Assembly (NCBI RefSeq): GCF_003634695.1
Contig: NZ_RBWV01000010.1
Span: forward strand, 186,001 to 250,000
DNA length: 64,000 nt
Direction of reading: 5' to 3'
DNA from: Motilibacter peucedani
GTDB lineage: Bacteria; Actinomycetota; Actinomycetes; Motilibacterales; Motilibacteraceae
The notes under the pieces are model-generated. The model searched no databases, had not been told where the DNA came from, and worked only from the letters and a program-made list of their open reading frames with translations. Position numbers and translations under genes: made by a program. Shown one piece after another: positions 1-8,606 of this stretch. Each line of letters opens with the position of its first letter. Within the stretch, counting starts at the first letter, position 1.

Positions 1-468
1 CAGGTCGGGGCCGGTGACTGCGAGGTGGCCGTCGTGGCGATCGGCACCGACATCGAGGCGAGCATCTTGGCGACCTCGGTGCTGGTCGACATCGGCATCC
101 CGCACATCTGGGCGAAGGCGGTCACCGAGCCGCATGGGCGGATCCTGAGCAGGGTGGGCGCGCACCACGTTGTCTATCCCGAGCAGGACGCGGGGAAGCG
201 GGTTGCGCACCTGCTCACCGAGCGAATCCTCGACTTCATCGACCTCGGCGACGGGCACGCGATCGTCAAGATCAGTGCGCACAGGGGGCTGAGGGGGCGG
301 TCGCTGGCCGAGTCGCACCTGCGGTCGAAGTACGGCGTCACCGTTGTGGCGATCAAGCGGCAGGACGGGAGGATTGATCCTGCTGCGGCGGACACTGTGG
401 TGGGGGAGGGGGACCAGTTGATCGTCATGGGGGAGACGCGGGATACGGAGCGGTTTGCGGCGGAGTAG
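1..468 (+). CDS. TrkA/KtrA-type potassium channel regulatory subunit, 3' part
   Basis: The frame is open from the first base, so the gene starts upstream of the window and only about 155 codons are seen. The visible part covers the end of an RCK_N (Rossmann, NAD-binding) domain, with the typical strand 'VAVVAIG' near the start, and a complete RCK_C domain with 'RGLRGRSLAE' and the closing 'GDQLIVMG'. Such proteins sit on the cytoplasmic face of Trk/Ktr potassium channels and gate them in response to nucleotides. Its channel partner is presumably just upstream. It is the last ordinary chromosomal gene before the defence island. The gene continues beyond the left edge; the GTG at 25 is internal. 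Confidence 0.85.
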   Translation, partial: QVGAGDCEVAVVAIGTDIEASILATSVLVDIGIPHIWAKAVTEPHGRILSRVGAHHVVYPEQDAGKRVAHLLTERILDFIDLGDGHAIVKISAHRGLRGRSLAESHLRSKYGVTVVAIKRQDGRIDPAAADTVVGEGDQLIVMGETRDTERFAAE

Positions 469-677
469 GAGGCGGGTCAACTGGGCGTGCGAGCGCGGCT
501 ACCAAACACAGGAAATGTCGCACTTCGCTGCATCCTCGCTGCCGGGCAATTGTCCGACTCCCGAAGTGCCTGCGTTGGGTTGCGCCAGTGGCGAGGCATC
601 CGGCCAACGGTTGCGACGTTCGCTTTCGTGCTCAAATTGTCGTCGTCGTATTATACTTCGCGCTCGCTGCTCGTTCC

Positions 678-1178
678 TTATTCTTGCGTCGCTGATGCTG
701 GTCCCGAAGGTGGCCGCAGGAGAGCGCTCACACGGAGAGCGGCCGACGCCCCGCGATCGCGATTGATCTCGCATTCCCATAGCCGCAATACGCGGTAGCC
801 CTGTGTCGAAGCCAGTACGCTTGCACGTGCGTCGCGCTCGCGGTTCCGGCTCATCTTCTCTTCCCACAGAGTCGCGTTCGGGCCTTTGAAAGGGGTCTTC
901 CGCCCGTGCTGCGGGCACCCGTGCCAGAAGCACCCGTCAACGAAGATTGCGACGCGGCCCGCAATGAAGATCACGTCAGGCCGGCAGCCGGGTGCCAGCC
1001 GTCGCTGTAGCCGGAAGCGGAGGCCGAGAGCATGCAGAGCGCGGCGAAGAGCGAGTTCGGGTTTCGTGTCCTGGGCTCGTCTGCCCCGCAGGTGCTGACC
1101 CTTCGGCGTCGACAGCCAGCCAGGTGGTTGCACGGCCGCGCCGGGTTCGCCCGTGAAGGACTGCCGAGGGACGCTCAC
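678..1178 (-). CDS. vsr: Very short patch repair endonuclease (Vsr)
   Basis: Vsr nicks DNA 5' of the T in T:G mismatches formed when 5-methylcytosine deaminates, protecting the genome from mutation at sites methylated by a C5 methyltransferase. The protein carries the family hallmarks in order: 'RRAQDTKPELALRR', 'CRPDVIF' with the catalytic Asp, 'FVDGCFWHGCPQHGR', the N-x-x-W-x-x-K block, and 'GYRVLRLWECEI' near the end. The frame is open up to 1325, but the extra N-terminus is not Vsr-like. I chose the GTG at 1178 (about 166 residues), close to the usual 140-150. It is divergent from the cytosine methyltransferase, the classic dcm-vsr pairing. Confidence 0.85.
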   Translation of the reverse strand: MSVPRQSFTGEPGAAVQPPGWLSTPKGQHLRGRRAQDTKPELALRRALHALGLRFRLQRRLAPGCRPDVIFIAGRVAIFVDGCFWHGCPQHGRKTPFKGPNATLWEEKMSRNRERDARASVLASTQGYRVLRLWECEINRDRGASAALRVSALLRPPSGPASATQE

Positions 1179-1341
1179 GGAATCTCGGCCGCACGGTTCG
1201 ACATCGCTCTCCCGCTCGTCAGGACCTCGACTGCGATCGTACCGGGGCTGGCTGGTCAGGCAGCCGCCGGCGCTGAGCAACTCCAGCTCTCGTGGGGCGT
1301 GGTGCCGCGGCCCAGTCGTCCGCACGGGCTAGGTTGGTCGG

Positions 1342-2802
1342 GTGTCAGCCAGACCGGGGACGTCGACAGACGCTCAGTGGACCTTCATCGACCTGTTCGC
1401 CGGGATCGGCGGCTTCCACGCGGCGTTGTCCGCCCTTGGCGGGGAGTGTGTTTGGGCCTCGGAGATCGACAACGCTGCGGCCTCGGTGTACTCGGTCAAT
1501 TGGGGCTTGCGGCCGGATGGAGATATCACCGCGTTCACTCAGCCAGCGGTGACCGAGCACGTGCCCGAGGGCTTCGAGGTCCTTGCCGCCGGCTTTCCAT
1601 GCCAGCCATTCAGCAAGAGCGGCAAGCAACACGGCTTCCGTGACACGACTCGCGGCACCTTGTTCTTTGACATCTGTCAGATCCTTGAGGCGCGCCGGCC
1701 GCAAGTCATACTTCTGGAAAACGTTCGAAACTTGGCGGGTCCACGTCAGCGAGAGACATGGCAAACCATCGTTCGTACGCTGCGGGATCTCGGCTATCGA
1801 GTCTCCGACACCCCGACAGTTTTCAGCCCCCACCTGCTGCCACCCGAACTGGGCGGCACGCCTCAAGTCCGCGAGCGGGTCTTCATCACCGGAACGTACG
1901 TCGGCCCAGAGCGAGCTTGGGCCGAAGCGGAATCCGACGCGCTAGTCCCGCTTCGTCCAGTGGCTGGACACGACCCACAACTATGGGACCTCTCGACGCT
2001 GCTTGACACTCTACCGTCGGAAAATCCTTACACACTGCGCCCAGCAGAGGCACGGTGGATCGATTGTTGGGATGATCTCGTCGCGCGGCTCCTGGAGGAG
2101 CGCAACGGGGTACGCCTCCCTGGCTTCCCTCTGTGGGCTGACCACTTCGTGCCGGATCCGGAGGATGAGGAACCGGAACTACCTGCGTGGAAGGCTGATT
2201 TCCTGCGAAAGAACAGTGCTTTCTTCAACACGCACCGGGAGACCGTCGCAGCGTGGAGACGGAGATGGTTCCCCAACTGGCATCCCGACTGGGACGAGTC
2301 TGAGGAGCGTCTGGTCTGGACGAGCCCTGAATCCGTCGACGGTCCTCGCTACGAGGGGGAGGGAGACGTCTACTTCCCTCCATCGCGCCGCAAGCTCGAG
2401 TGGCAGGCGCAGGATGCGGCTTCTCTCTGGGACACGATCATGCACCTCCGCCCGTCTGGCATTCGAGCCAAGCGCCCGACTTATGTGCCCGCGCTCGTTG
2501 CGATCACCCAAACCAGCATCTACGGGCCCGCCCGGAGGCGCATCACCCCGAGAGAGGCTGCTCGGCTGCAAGGCCTTCCCGAGTGGTTCGCCTTCGCGAG
2601 CGCCACAGGCGAGACACAGCCTGACCCTGCGACGTACAAGCAGCTCGGCAATGGTGTCAGCGTGGGGGCTGCTTACTACGTCCTTCGTCAGCACATTCTC
2701 AGGGACCGCGCGGACCTCGAGAGCAGTGCTCCATCGCTGGTCGACGCCGTCGAGCGGGCGGGTGCAAAGCCGCTCCTCCTTCAGCCGAGGACTTCGCGCT
2801 AG
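1342..2802 (+). CDS. dcm: DNA (cytosine-5-)-methyltransferase
   Basis: It transfers a methyl group from S-adenosylmethionine to C5 of cytosine in a specific site. Motif I 'DLFAGIGG' lies at residues 17-24, motif IV 'GFPCQPF' at 84-90 with catalytic Cys87, motif VI 'ENV' at 126-128, motif VIII-like 'QVRERVF' near 175, a long variable target-recognition region to about residue 390, and motif X 'LGNGVSVGAAYYV' near 435. All catalytic motifs look intact. The length of 486 residues is normal. The start is GTG at 1342. It heads the first defence operon, 106 bp ahead of the Z1 gene, and is divergent from vsr. It is the only methyltransferase found in the island, so it may protect host DNA for one or both operons (inference). 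Confidence 0.93.
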   Translation: MSARPGTSTDAQWTFIDLFAGIGGFHAALSALGGECVWASEIDNAAASVYSVNWGLRPDGDITAFTQPAVTEHVPEGFEVLAAGFPCQPFSKSGKQHGFRDTTRGTLFFDICQILEARRPQVILLENVRNLAGPRQRETWQTIVRTLRDLGYRVSDTPTVFSPHLLPPELGGTPQVRERVFITGTYVGPERAWAEAESDALVPLRPVAGHDPQLWDLSTLLDTLPSENPYTLRPAEARWIDCWDDLVARLLEERNGVRLPGFPLWADHFVPDPEDEEPELPAWKADFLRKNSAFFNTHRETVAAWRRRWFPNWHPDWDESEERLVWTSPESVDGPRYEGEGDVYFPPSRRKLEWQAQDAASLWDTIMHLRPSGIRAKRPTYVPALVAITQTSIYGPARRRITPREAARLQGLPEWFAFASATGETQPDPATYKQLGNGVSVGAAYYVLRQHILRDRADLESSAPSLVDAVERAGAKPLLLQPRTSR

Positions 2803-2908
2803 AGAACCTTCAGGCCTGCCCTTAGGACCGCGTGTCGGTGAAGTGCAGGTTCACGAGTACGCGGACCGATTCACCGCTAGAGTGACCGTAGAGAGCTGGG
2901 AGTCACTC

Positions 2909-5002
2909 ATGGGGCAAGGGGTCGCGACGGAGCGGCAGCGCATGGAGCAGGCGTTCGCAAGCCGCGGGCTATCCCTGCAGACGCGTGCCGCCCTCTGGGC
3001 CTCGGCGGACGACATTTTGTCCCACGGCCCCCTTGCCTGTGGAGACGCGGGCAGTAGCACCGGACTCGCGCTGGGCTACGTGCAGTCGGGAAAGACCACC
3101 GCGATCACAGCGCTCATTGCCGCCGCCGCCGACGACGGCTACCGGGTCATCGTGGCGCTCATGGGCTCGACCAACCTGTTGCTGCAACAGAACCAGGAGC
3201 GGCTGCTTGATGCCCTTGGGGTGGGAGAACGCGAAGACTACCGCTGGGTGCACCTGTCGAACCCAGCCGGAGCTGCGAAAGCCAAAGAGATCCGCGGCTG
3301 GCTCGACCGCGGCCGCGTTGTGCTGGTGCCGGTGCTCAAGCATGCCGGCCGCATTGACGCCCTCGCCAAGGTCCTCAGCACAGCTTGCGGCAAGGAAGTT
3401 CCCGTCCTTGTCGTCGACGACGAAGCGGACCAGGCGAGCCTGAACACCGAGGCGGGGTCAGGGGCCGAGAGCCGTACCTACGCCGCCATCGCGGGCCTTC
3501 GAAGCGCGGTTCCCAAGTTCCTGTACGTCCAGTTCACGGCGACGCCGTACGCGCCGCTCCTCCTCGAGCCTGACGACCAACTGCGCCCCTCCTTCGTGCA
3601 CATGCTGCGGCCCGGTCATGGCTACACCGGCGGGCGCGAGTTCTTCGTCGACCACGCAGACATCGTCGTGCGTGCTATACCCACACTGGACGAACAGCGG
3701 CCGAGAACGCTCCCTACCGTGTTGTCCAAGTCATTGGTGCAGGCTGTCGGCAGCTTCATCGCTGGGACGGCACTGCTTCTGGCTGTGGAAGCTGCTGCAC
3801 CACCGGTATCCATGCTCGTCCACAGCACACAGCGGAACGACGTGCAGGCTCGCTACCACTTCCTCATCAACCGGCTTCTTCAGCGGTGGACAGAGCAAGC
3901 GAAGGCCGCCGCAACGGCTGCGGAATTACCTTCCGAGATCCTGGACGAACGACGAAGAATCACGACGCTCGGCGGACGCGAGGCGGACGACTTCGAGTTC
4001 CTCACACGCGTCCGCTACGTCTTGAGCGAAGCAACTCTCTGGCTCGTGAACTCCGCCAGCGACGTGAACAAAGTTGATTGGAAGGTCGCTCCCGTACACC
4101 TCCTGGTGGGGGGCAACAAGCTTGATAGGGGGTTCACAGTGGAGGGTCTGACGGTCACCTACATGAACCGCCCAGCGAGCGACCAACTCGATACTCTCGA
4201 GCAACGCGCGAGGGCCTTCGGGTACCGCGGCGACCTACTGCCGTACTGCCAATTCTTCGCCACGCCGAGAACCCTCGCCGTTCTCCGAGGGATCGTCGAC
4301 ACTGAGTACGACCTGCGCGCCCGTCTACGCGACTGGCTCGACGAGGGAAAGCCGGTAGGGGACTGGGCGAGAAGCGTCGGGCTCCTGCTGCCGCCTGGCA
4401 CACGCCCAACACGTCAGTCCGTCATCGCGGCGCTTTCGACTTTCAACGCCGGGGGCGGGTGGCACCAGCTGCGACGTCCGAGTCTTGCTCCGCTCGACCG
4501 AGAAGCGAACGCACTCGCCGTCGAAGAGCTCGGTCTGCTGACCGCCCCGAGCCTGGACTACGGACGGCTCCACCACCCCACTCTCCATGCTCCACTGCGA
4601 GCCGTCGCTGCCTTGGTCCGTGAGTGGCGTGGTGCCGGTCCCGGAAGCAGCCCCGGATGGCGGCAGGCGGAGTTGGCGGACCTGCTGGAGCGACAGCCAG
4701 ACCAGTCGCAGCAGACGCCCGTCGTCCTCATGCAGCATCCGGATGGCGGTCCTCGCACCCGCGAGTGGGACGTCGAGCTCGGTTTCGTCAACCTCATGCA
4801 GGGCGCAGACACACGTCGGCGTCCCGATGTGCCCTTCTACGAAGGTGACCGCGCCGTCGGTGGAGTGCGCGAAGACCCGAGCAGGGTTGTCATCCAAGTG
4901 CACCGTGTCATCTCGAGCCGCTCCGGTGAAGTGCCCGAGCTCTACACGCTCGTCGTCCACGCGGGGGAGAAGACCATCGTGAGGAGAGTGTCTGATGGAT
5001 GA
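2909..5002 (+). CDS. Z1-domain ATPase/endonuclease-like protein (first copy)
   Basis: Z1 proteins combine an SF2-like P-loop ATPase with the Z1 domain (PF10593). They are known from restriction-like operons with MutL/MORC ATPases. Visible motifs are Walker A 'GYVQSGKTT' near residue 57, Walker B 'VVDDEADQ' near 168, 'FTATPYAP' near 210, and the Z1 signature 'GNKLDRGFTVEGLTVTYM' near 402-419 followed by 'QRARAFGYRG'. I chose the ATG at 2909 because 'gggag' lies six bases upstream. A GTG at 2843 would add 22 residues. At 697 residues it is shorter than the second copy (942). Its stop overlaps the next gene by 8 bp, so the two are probably translationally coupled. Confidence 0.85.
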   Translation: MGQGVATERQRMEQAFASRGLSLQTRAALWASADDILSHGPLACGDAGSSTGLALGYVQSGKTTAITALIAAAADDGYRVIVALMGSTNLLLQQNQERLLDALGVGEREDYRWVHLSNPAGAAKAKEIRGWLDRGRVVLVPVLKHAGRIDALAKVLSTACGKEVPVLVVDDEADQASLNTEAGSGAESRTYAAIAGLRSAVPKFLYVQFTATPYAPLLLEPDDQLRPSFVHMLRPGHGYTGGREFFVDHADIVVRAIPTLDEQRPRTLPTVLSKSLVQAVGSFIAGTALLLAVEAAAPPVSMLVHSTQRNDVQARYHFLINRLLQRWTEQAKAAATAAELPSEILDERRRITTLGGREADDFEFLTRVRYVLSEATLWLVNSASDVNKVDWKVAPVHLLVGGNKLDRGFTVEGLTVTYMNRPASDQLDTLEQRARAFGYRGDLLPYCQFFATPRTLAVLRGIVDTEYDLRARLRDWLDEGKPVGDWARSVGLLLPPGTRPTRQSVIAALSTFNAGGGWHQLRRPSLAPLDREANALAVEELGLLTAPSLDYGRLHHPTLHAPLRAVAALVREWRGAGPGSSPGWRQAELADLLERQPDQSQQTPVVLMQHPDGGPRTREWDVELGFVNLMQGADTRRRPDVPFYEGDRAVGGVREDPSRVVIQVHRVISSRSGEVPELYTLVVHAGEKTIVRRVSDG

Positions 5003-6083
5003 CCTGCGAGAGGTCAAGTCGACGGGAGAGAGTCGCAGGCTCCCCCTGCAGAGCCTGCTCCTAGACCCGCAGAACCCCCGGTTGCCCAGCGAACTACAGG
5101 GGATGACTCAGGATGACCTCGCGGTGCACCTCGAGCTGGGCTTCGACGCGCTCACCGTCGCGGAGTCGATAGCCTCCCACGGGTTCTTCGGCAGCGAGCC
5201 ACTCATAGCCATCGAAAACGGCTCAGGCCGGTACGTGGTCGTCGAGGGAAACCGACGACTGACTGCCTTGCGCGGTCTCGTGGACGCACAACTCCGCACC
5301 CAGTTTGCGAACCCAGGACCGTGGGAAGCGCTAGCCGGCAAGGCAGGGGTCAAGGCGGACGACCTCGTGCCCGTCGTGGTTGTGCCTAGTCGCAGTGCTG
5401 CTACTCCGATCATCGGGTTCCGTCACATCTCCGGCATCCTCCAGTGGCAGCCGTACGCTCAGGCCAGGTATGTCGCTCGCCTGGTGGATGAGGAGAAGAT
5501 GACTTTCGCTGATGTCGCCGACATGATCGGCGTGGACCGAACCAAGGTCAGCAACCTGTACCGCGACCAGGCTATCGCAACCCAGGCACGCGAGATGGGT
5601 ATCGACACTGGTCCTTTGGAGGAGGCCTTTTCACTGATGACAGTCGCCATGAGCACGCCTCGCCTCCGCGAGCACATCGGCGCGACGCTCGGGTCTCAAA
5701 CAGCGACCGGCGAGCCGCCCATCCCGGCATTTCGAGCTTCGGAACTGCGAGAGCTCATCACCTGGCTTTACGGCGATGGGGAGATCTCTCCTGTCATCGG
5801 AGAGTCCCGAGACATTAGCCGGCTGGGTAATGTGGTCTCCAACCCGGTCGGGCTCGCTGCCCTGCGAAGCGGTGACTCCCTTGAGCTGGCGCTGCAGAAG
5901 ACGCGAGACGCTGACGTGGATCCCCGGCAGCGCCTGCTCCACCGGTTGCGGACCGGTAAGAACTCGCTAACGGCGGCCCTGCAGGACCTGCCTGAGTTTT
6001 TGGACGACAGCGAGGTCAGTGCCGCTGTCGACGAGGCGCGGGCGGCCGCTGACGCGCTCCTGGCAGCTCTCGGCCATGAGTGA
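4995..6083 (+). CDS. ParB/Srx-fold protein with HTH
   Basis: This 362-residue protein has a ParB-like N-terminal domain. The phosphate-binding strand-turn 'VVEGNRRLTAL' lies at residues 82-92, after an 'LLLDPQNPRLP' opening typical of the family. A helix-turn-helix of ParB type follows at about 170-190 ('FADVADMIGVDRTKVSNLY'). ParB folds bind or hydrolyse nucleotides (CTPase in chromosomal ParB, nuclease in others). It is not a chromosomal partition gene by context: no ParA is present, and it overlaps the Z1 gene by 8 bp and the next gene by 8 bp. In known Z1 operons this place is usually taken by a GHKL ATPase. Its function here, perhaps DNA loading or cutting, is inference. Confidence 0.75.
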   Translation: MDDLREVKSTGESRRLPLQSLLLDPQNPRLPSELQGMTQDDLAVHLELGFDALTVAESIASHGFFGSEPLIAIENGSGRYVVVEGNRRLTALRGLVDAQLRTQFANPGPWEALAGKAGVKADDLVPVVVVPSRSAATPIIGFRHISGILQWQPYAQARYVARLVDEEKMTFADVADMIGVDRTKVSNLYRDQAIATQAREMGIDTGPLEEAFSLMTVAMSTPRLREHIGATLGSQTATGEPPIPAFRASELRELITWLYGDGEISPVIGESRDISRLGNVVSNPVGLAALRSGDSLELALQKTRDADVDPRQRLLHRLRTGKNSLTAALQDLPEFLDDSEVSAAVDEARAAADALLAALGHE

Positions 6084-6933
6084 GACGTACGCTCCGACCC
6101 GACGGTCCAACAAAGTCGCTGACTGGGTCGAAACGACGGCGCTGTCCCGCAGGACGTCGCTGGGTAGCGACCTACTGCACCAACTGGGAAGGGACGTCGG
6201 TTACTCGCAGTCCGACGTTGCCCTTGGCCTAACGACGATGAGCCGTCGAGCAAGCCTGCTGGAGGCAGCTTACCCGTTCCGCGTCGGAGGCGGTGGTGCG
6301 GCGGCGACGGCTGACCCCCACACTGCGCCATGGACAGCGCTACTGCTCATGAGTGCCGAGTCGCCTGCGCGGCGTGCCCTGGACATCCCTGCTGCGGCCG
6401 CCCATCTGGAGCGTGTCACGGCATCCGCTCTGCGATCCCTCTTCGGACCAGGCACGTCGTCCCTCCGCTTCGGAGCTGGCGAGGAGGGACGGCCAGCCGC
6501 TTTCTCCGAAGCAATCAAGTGGCTTGCAGGCATGATGCACGTACCCGTCGGAACAGCTTACCGTCCGCCGCACGGAAAAGACGGTGGCGTCGACGTTGTA
6601 GCGTGGCGCCCCTTTCCGGACCGTCGCTCCGGCTTTCCGGTCCTTCTCGCCCAATGCACCTTGGAGAAGGACTTCGTTCAGAAGGCCGCAGACGTGGACG
6701 TACGCGTCTGGGCGGGCTACCTTCGCCTTGACATAGAGCCTTACACCGCTCTAGCCATTCCGGACGTCGTGCCCGCGGGCGAGGAGTGGAACGCTCTCGC
6801 GGCCAAGACGGTCGTGCTCGACCGAGTGCGCCTAGCAGCGATGATCCCCCAGGAGGCTCACTTGGATGATGACTTGCGCCCGGTCTCGAGATGGGCTGAA
6901 GAGCGTCTCGAACTGATGAGGGCTCAGGAGTGA
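6076..6933 (+). CDS. Candidate PD-(D/E)XK-like nuclease of a restriction operon
   Basis: I do not recognise a named family for this 285-residue protein. Near residues 167-195 it has 'GKDGGVDVVAW', then about 15 residues, then 'LLAQCT'. This resembles the D...(E/Q)-x-x core of PD-(D/E)XK nucleases, with Asp173 and Gln193 as candidate metal ligands; no following Lys is obvious. The N-terminal half is helical with no recognised motif. The ATG at 6076 overlaps the upstream ParB-like stop by 8 bp, and the stop overlaps the next start by 4 bp, so it belongs to the operon. It could be the cutting subunit of the Z1 system, or a non-catalytic effector. Confidence 0.5.
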   Translation: MSETYAPTRRSNKVADWVETTALSRRTSLGSDLLHQLGRDVGYSQSDVALGLTTMSRRASLLEAAYPFRVGGGGAAATADPHTAPWTALLLMSAESPARRALDIPAAAAHLERVTASALRSLFGPGTSSLRFGAGEEGRPAAFSEAIKWLAGMMHVPVGTAYRPPHGKDGGVDVVAWRPFPDRRSGFPVLLAQCTLEKDFVQKAADVDVRVWAGYLRLDIEPYTALAIPDVVPAGEEWNALAAKTVVLDRVRLAAMIPQEAHLDDDLRPVSRWAEERLELMRAQE

Positions 6934-7247
6934 GTGTTCGACGTCTTGACTTAGCGTGGGCCAACTCAGCGCAGAAGGCCGACATCGTGGTGGAGATCGC
7001 TGCCCGACTCGGGCTGGCTGCTCCGCCCATGTCGTCAGGTTCTACCGAGCCCAAACTGATCTTCACGATGGTGAACGAGCGTCTAGGGCTAGGACTGAGT
7101 GCCAGGCTGGCCAAGCCCGAGATGGCTAGGGCGATAGTCGAGGCAGCCGGAGACCACTGGCACCCGGACTTCGAGTCACGGGGAGCGACTGTGACAAAGA
7201 ATGGCTTGCTTGCGGTTCTCGACGCCGTCGCGTTCTTCCTCGCCTGA
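6930..7247 (+). CDS. Small conserved-looking protein of the Z1 operon, unknown function
   Basis: This 105-residue protein starts at the GTG overlapping the upstream stop (GTGA, 4 bp), so translation is probably coupled. It has no Walker motif, signal peptide or membrane segment. The centre reads as a compact basic/hydrophobic helical fold ('GSTEPKLIFTMVNERLG', then 'KPEMARAIVEAAG'), and the tail 'GATVTKNGLLAVLDAV' looks like a final helix. It could be a small DNA-binding or specificity subunit, but nothing in the sequence proves that. It is the last gene of operon 1. Coding is supported by tight spacing and sustained codon bias. I assign no function. Confidence 0.55.
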   Translation: MSVRRLDLAWANSAQKADIVVEIAARLGLAAPPMSSGSTEPKLIFTMVNERLGLGLSARLAKPEMARAIVEAAGDHWHPDFESRGATVTKNGLLAVLDAVAFFLA

Positions 7248-7525
7248 CTCGAGCCTCGTTGGACCCCCGCGAGTGCAACGGATAGAAGCCTGTTGCATGA
7301 CCGAGCGGCGAAGGCGGCGGGTATAGCCGGGCGCTTCCCGCTGCGGGCTTGCGCAATCTGATGACCCGATCCGATTGCCGACTTCCGGTCCCTCTGCAAG
7401 GAGACGCTTGTAGTAGCCGGACTCGCTGCCTGCTGCTCGCCAATGCGCTCCACCAGCGGCTTGAAAGAGGTCCAACCGTCGTGAGCTCGCTCGCTGGCTG
7501 CAGACGATGCGGCTCATCGGCAATC

Positions 7526-7693
7526 TGGAGTTGACTCGGGTTGGTGGACACCGGGTTGATGCGGTCATCTTGCCGCGGCAATGAGATGGCGTTGTCCGCA
7601 TGCTGCGGGTGAGAGGTAGCCGAGGGCGGAGTGACTGTGCCAGCGGTCTTTGAACGTCTCGATCCAGTCGGAGATCGCGAGTGCCGTTCGGCG
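7526..7693 (-). mobile_element. IS3-family insertion sequence remnant (right end)
   Basis: On the minus strand the last ~40 codons of an IS3-type OrfB transposase are readable: 'AISDWIETFKDRW' followed by 'HSALGYLSPAA', the conserved end of the DDE domain. The stop is at 7565-7567. Below it lies a terminal-repeat-like sequence beginning TGGAGTTGACTCGGG at 7526, as in IS3-family right ends. Homology stops abruptly near 7693, so only the end survives. It cannot transpose. Confidence 0.7.
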
Positions 7694-8283
7694 GCAATAC
7701 ATGGACGGCGAGCAGGTGCGCTCGAGCTTCCCCGAGACTACGCGGGGCTCGACAGGATCCTCCACCTCGTCGAGCACCTTGACGACTGACCCGAACTGAA
7801 CCGGCTCTTGCCCGTGCACAACGGGTTCGGCGGAAGCGCTTCGGTGGACTACTTCTCTCGCGAACGACGGGCGGGACTATGAGGTGCTGCTCCAGGAGGC
7901 ACTGGAGCTCAAAGAGGGGGAGGACGCTCGCCCCCACGCTCGCCGCGGCTCACGCAGTGGCATGCGCGGCAGAGCTCCGGGCTGACGGCAGGCGCCGGCA
8001 CCACGTCCAGGACGAGGAGGACGAGCCCGCGAAGCTGCACGAAGTTCAGGCAGGAGGTGGCTGTGCGAGCAAGGCCCGCGGTCCGCAGAGCGCGCACGCG
8101 CTCGATCTGGCGAATGCGGGGTCTGGGCTGGCCGTCGCACCGGGCCTCGTGGGAGCGTCTCGTTTCTGCTGCCCAGTAGTCGACGTCGAGGTTCGGTCGA
8201 CTACGGCCGATCCGCCGCGGGCGAACTACAGTCAGGGGCGCCCGGCGGACGTCCAAGAGCGGAGGGCGGGCGTCCTCAGCAGA

Positions 8284-8301
8284 CCCCCACGACGGTGGGG
8301 G
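8284..8301. terminator. G/C hairpin without U-tract
   Basis: Perfect 7-bp stem (CCCCCAC / GTGGGGG) with a GACG loop. No T-run follows, so a factor-independent terminator is uncertain. It lies 300 bp before the second defence operon, within decayed sequence. Confidence 0.3.
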
Positions 8302-8606
8302 GTTGGGGAAGGCAAGCTGCGGGCGCCGGCTAGCGCATCCCTGCTCGCGGCTCCGCTGGCTCCTAACGGCGACGCGCAACTCAGGAGCCGCGTTGATAGA
8401 GACCGACAACCCATTTGGCGGTCGCAGGCGACTCAGACGGCCGGACCCTTTGCCGATTCCAAAGCCATGGAGACGCCCGCCCGTACGGCACCAGATCCCT
8501 CGGGCCCGTTGCGGCAGTCGTGAGCCAGCGGCCCTCCGTGCGGACGATCGCGCTGCCCGAGCAACGACAGCCGTGGTCGACAGGTGTCCCTGGACGTCCA
8601 CCTCTT

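Larger units (their letters stand above)
7248..8606. other. Decayed spacer between the two defence operons
   Basis: About 1.36 kb without an intact gene. It holds the 3' end of an IS3-family element (7526-7693) and short plus-strand coding-like fragments in shifting frames: 'LELPRDYAGLDRILHLVEHL' ending near 7788, and 'DYEVLLQEALELKEGED' near 7878-7928. It also has a G/C hairpin at 8284-8301. Open frames on either strand here lack family resemblance. I read it as the remains of one or more genes destroyed by insertion and deletion. Confidence 0.5.

Noticed and set aside
2003-2908. Upstream extension of the first Z1 frame into the methyltransferase gene
   Set aside because: The extension reads out of frame through well-conserved methyltransferase motifs and is Arg/Ser-rich noise; a good ribosome-binding site precedes 2909.
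4995-6083. Chromosome or plasmid partition parB
   Set aside because: No parA neighbour and no parS-like repeats; it overlaps restriction-type genes.
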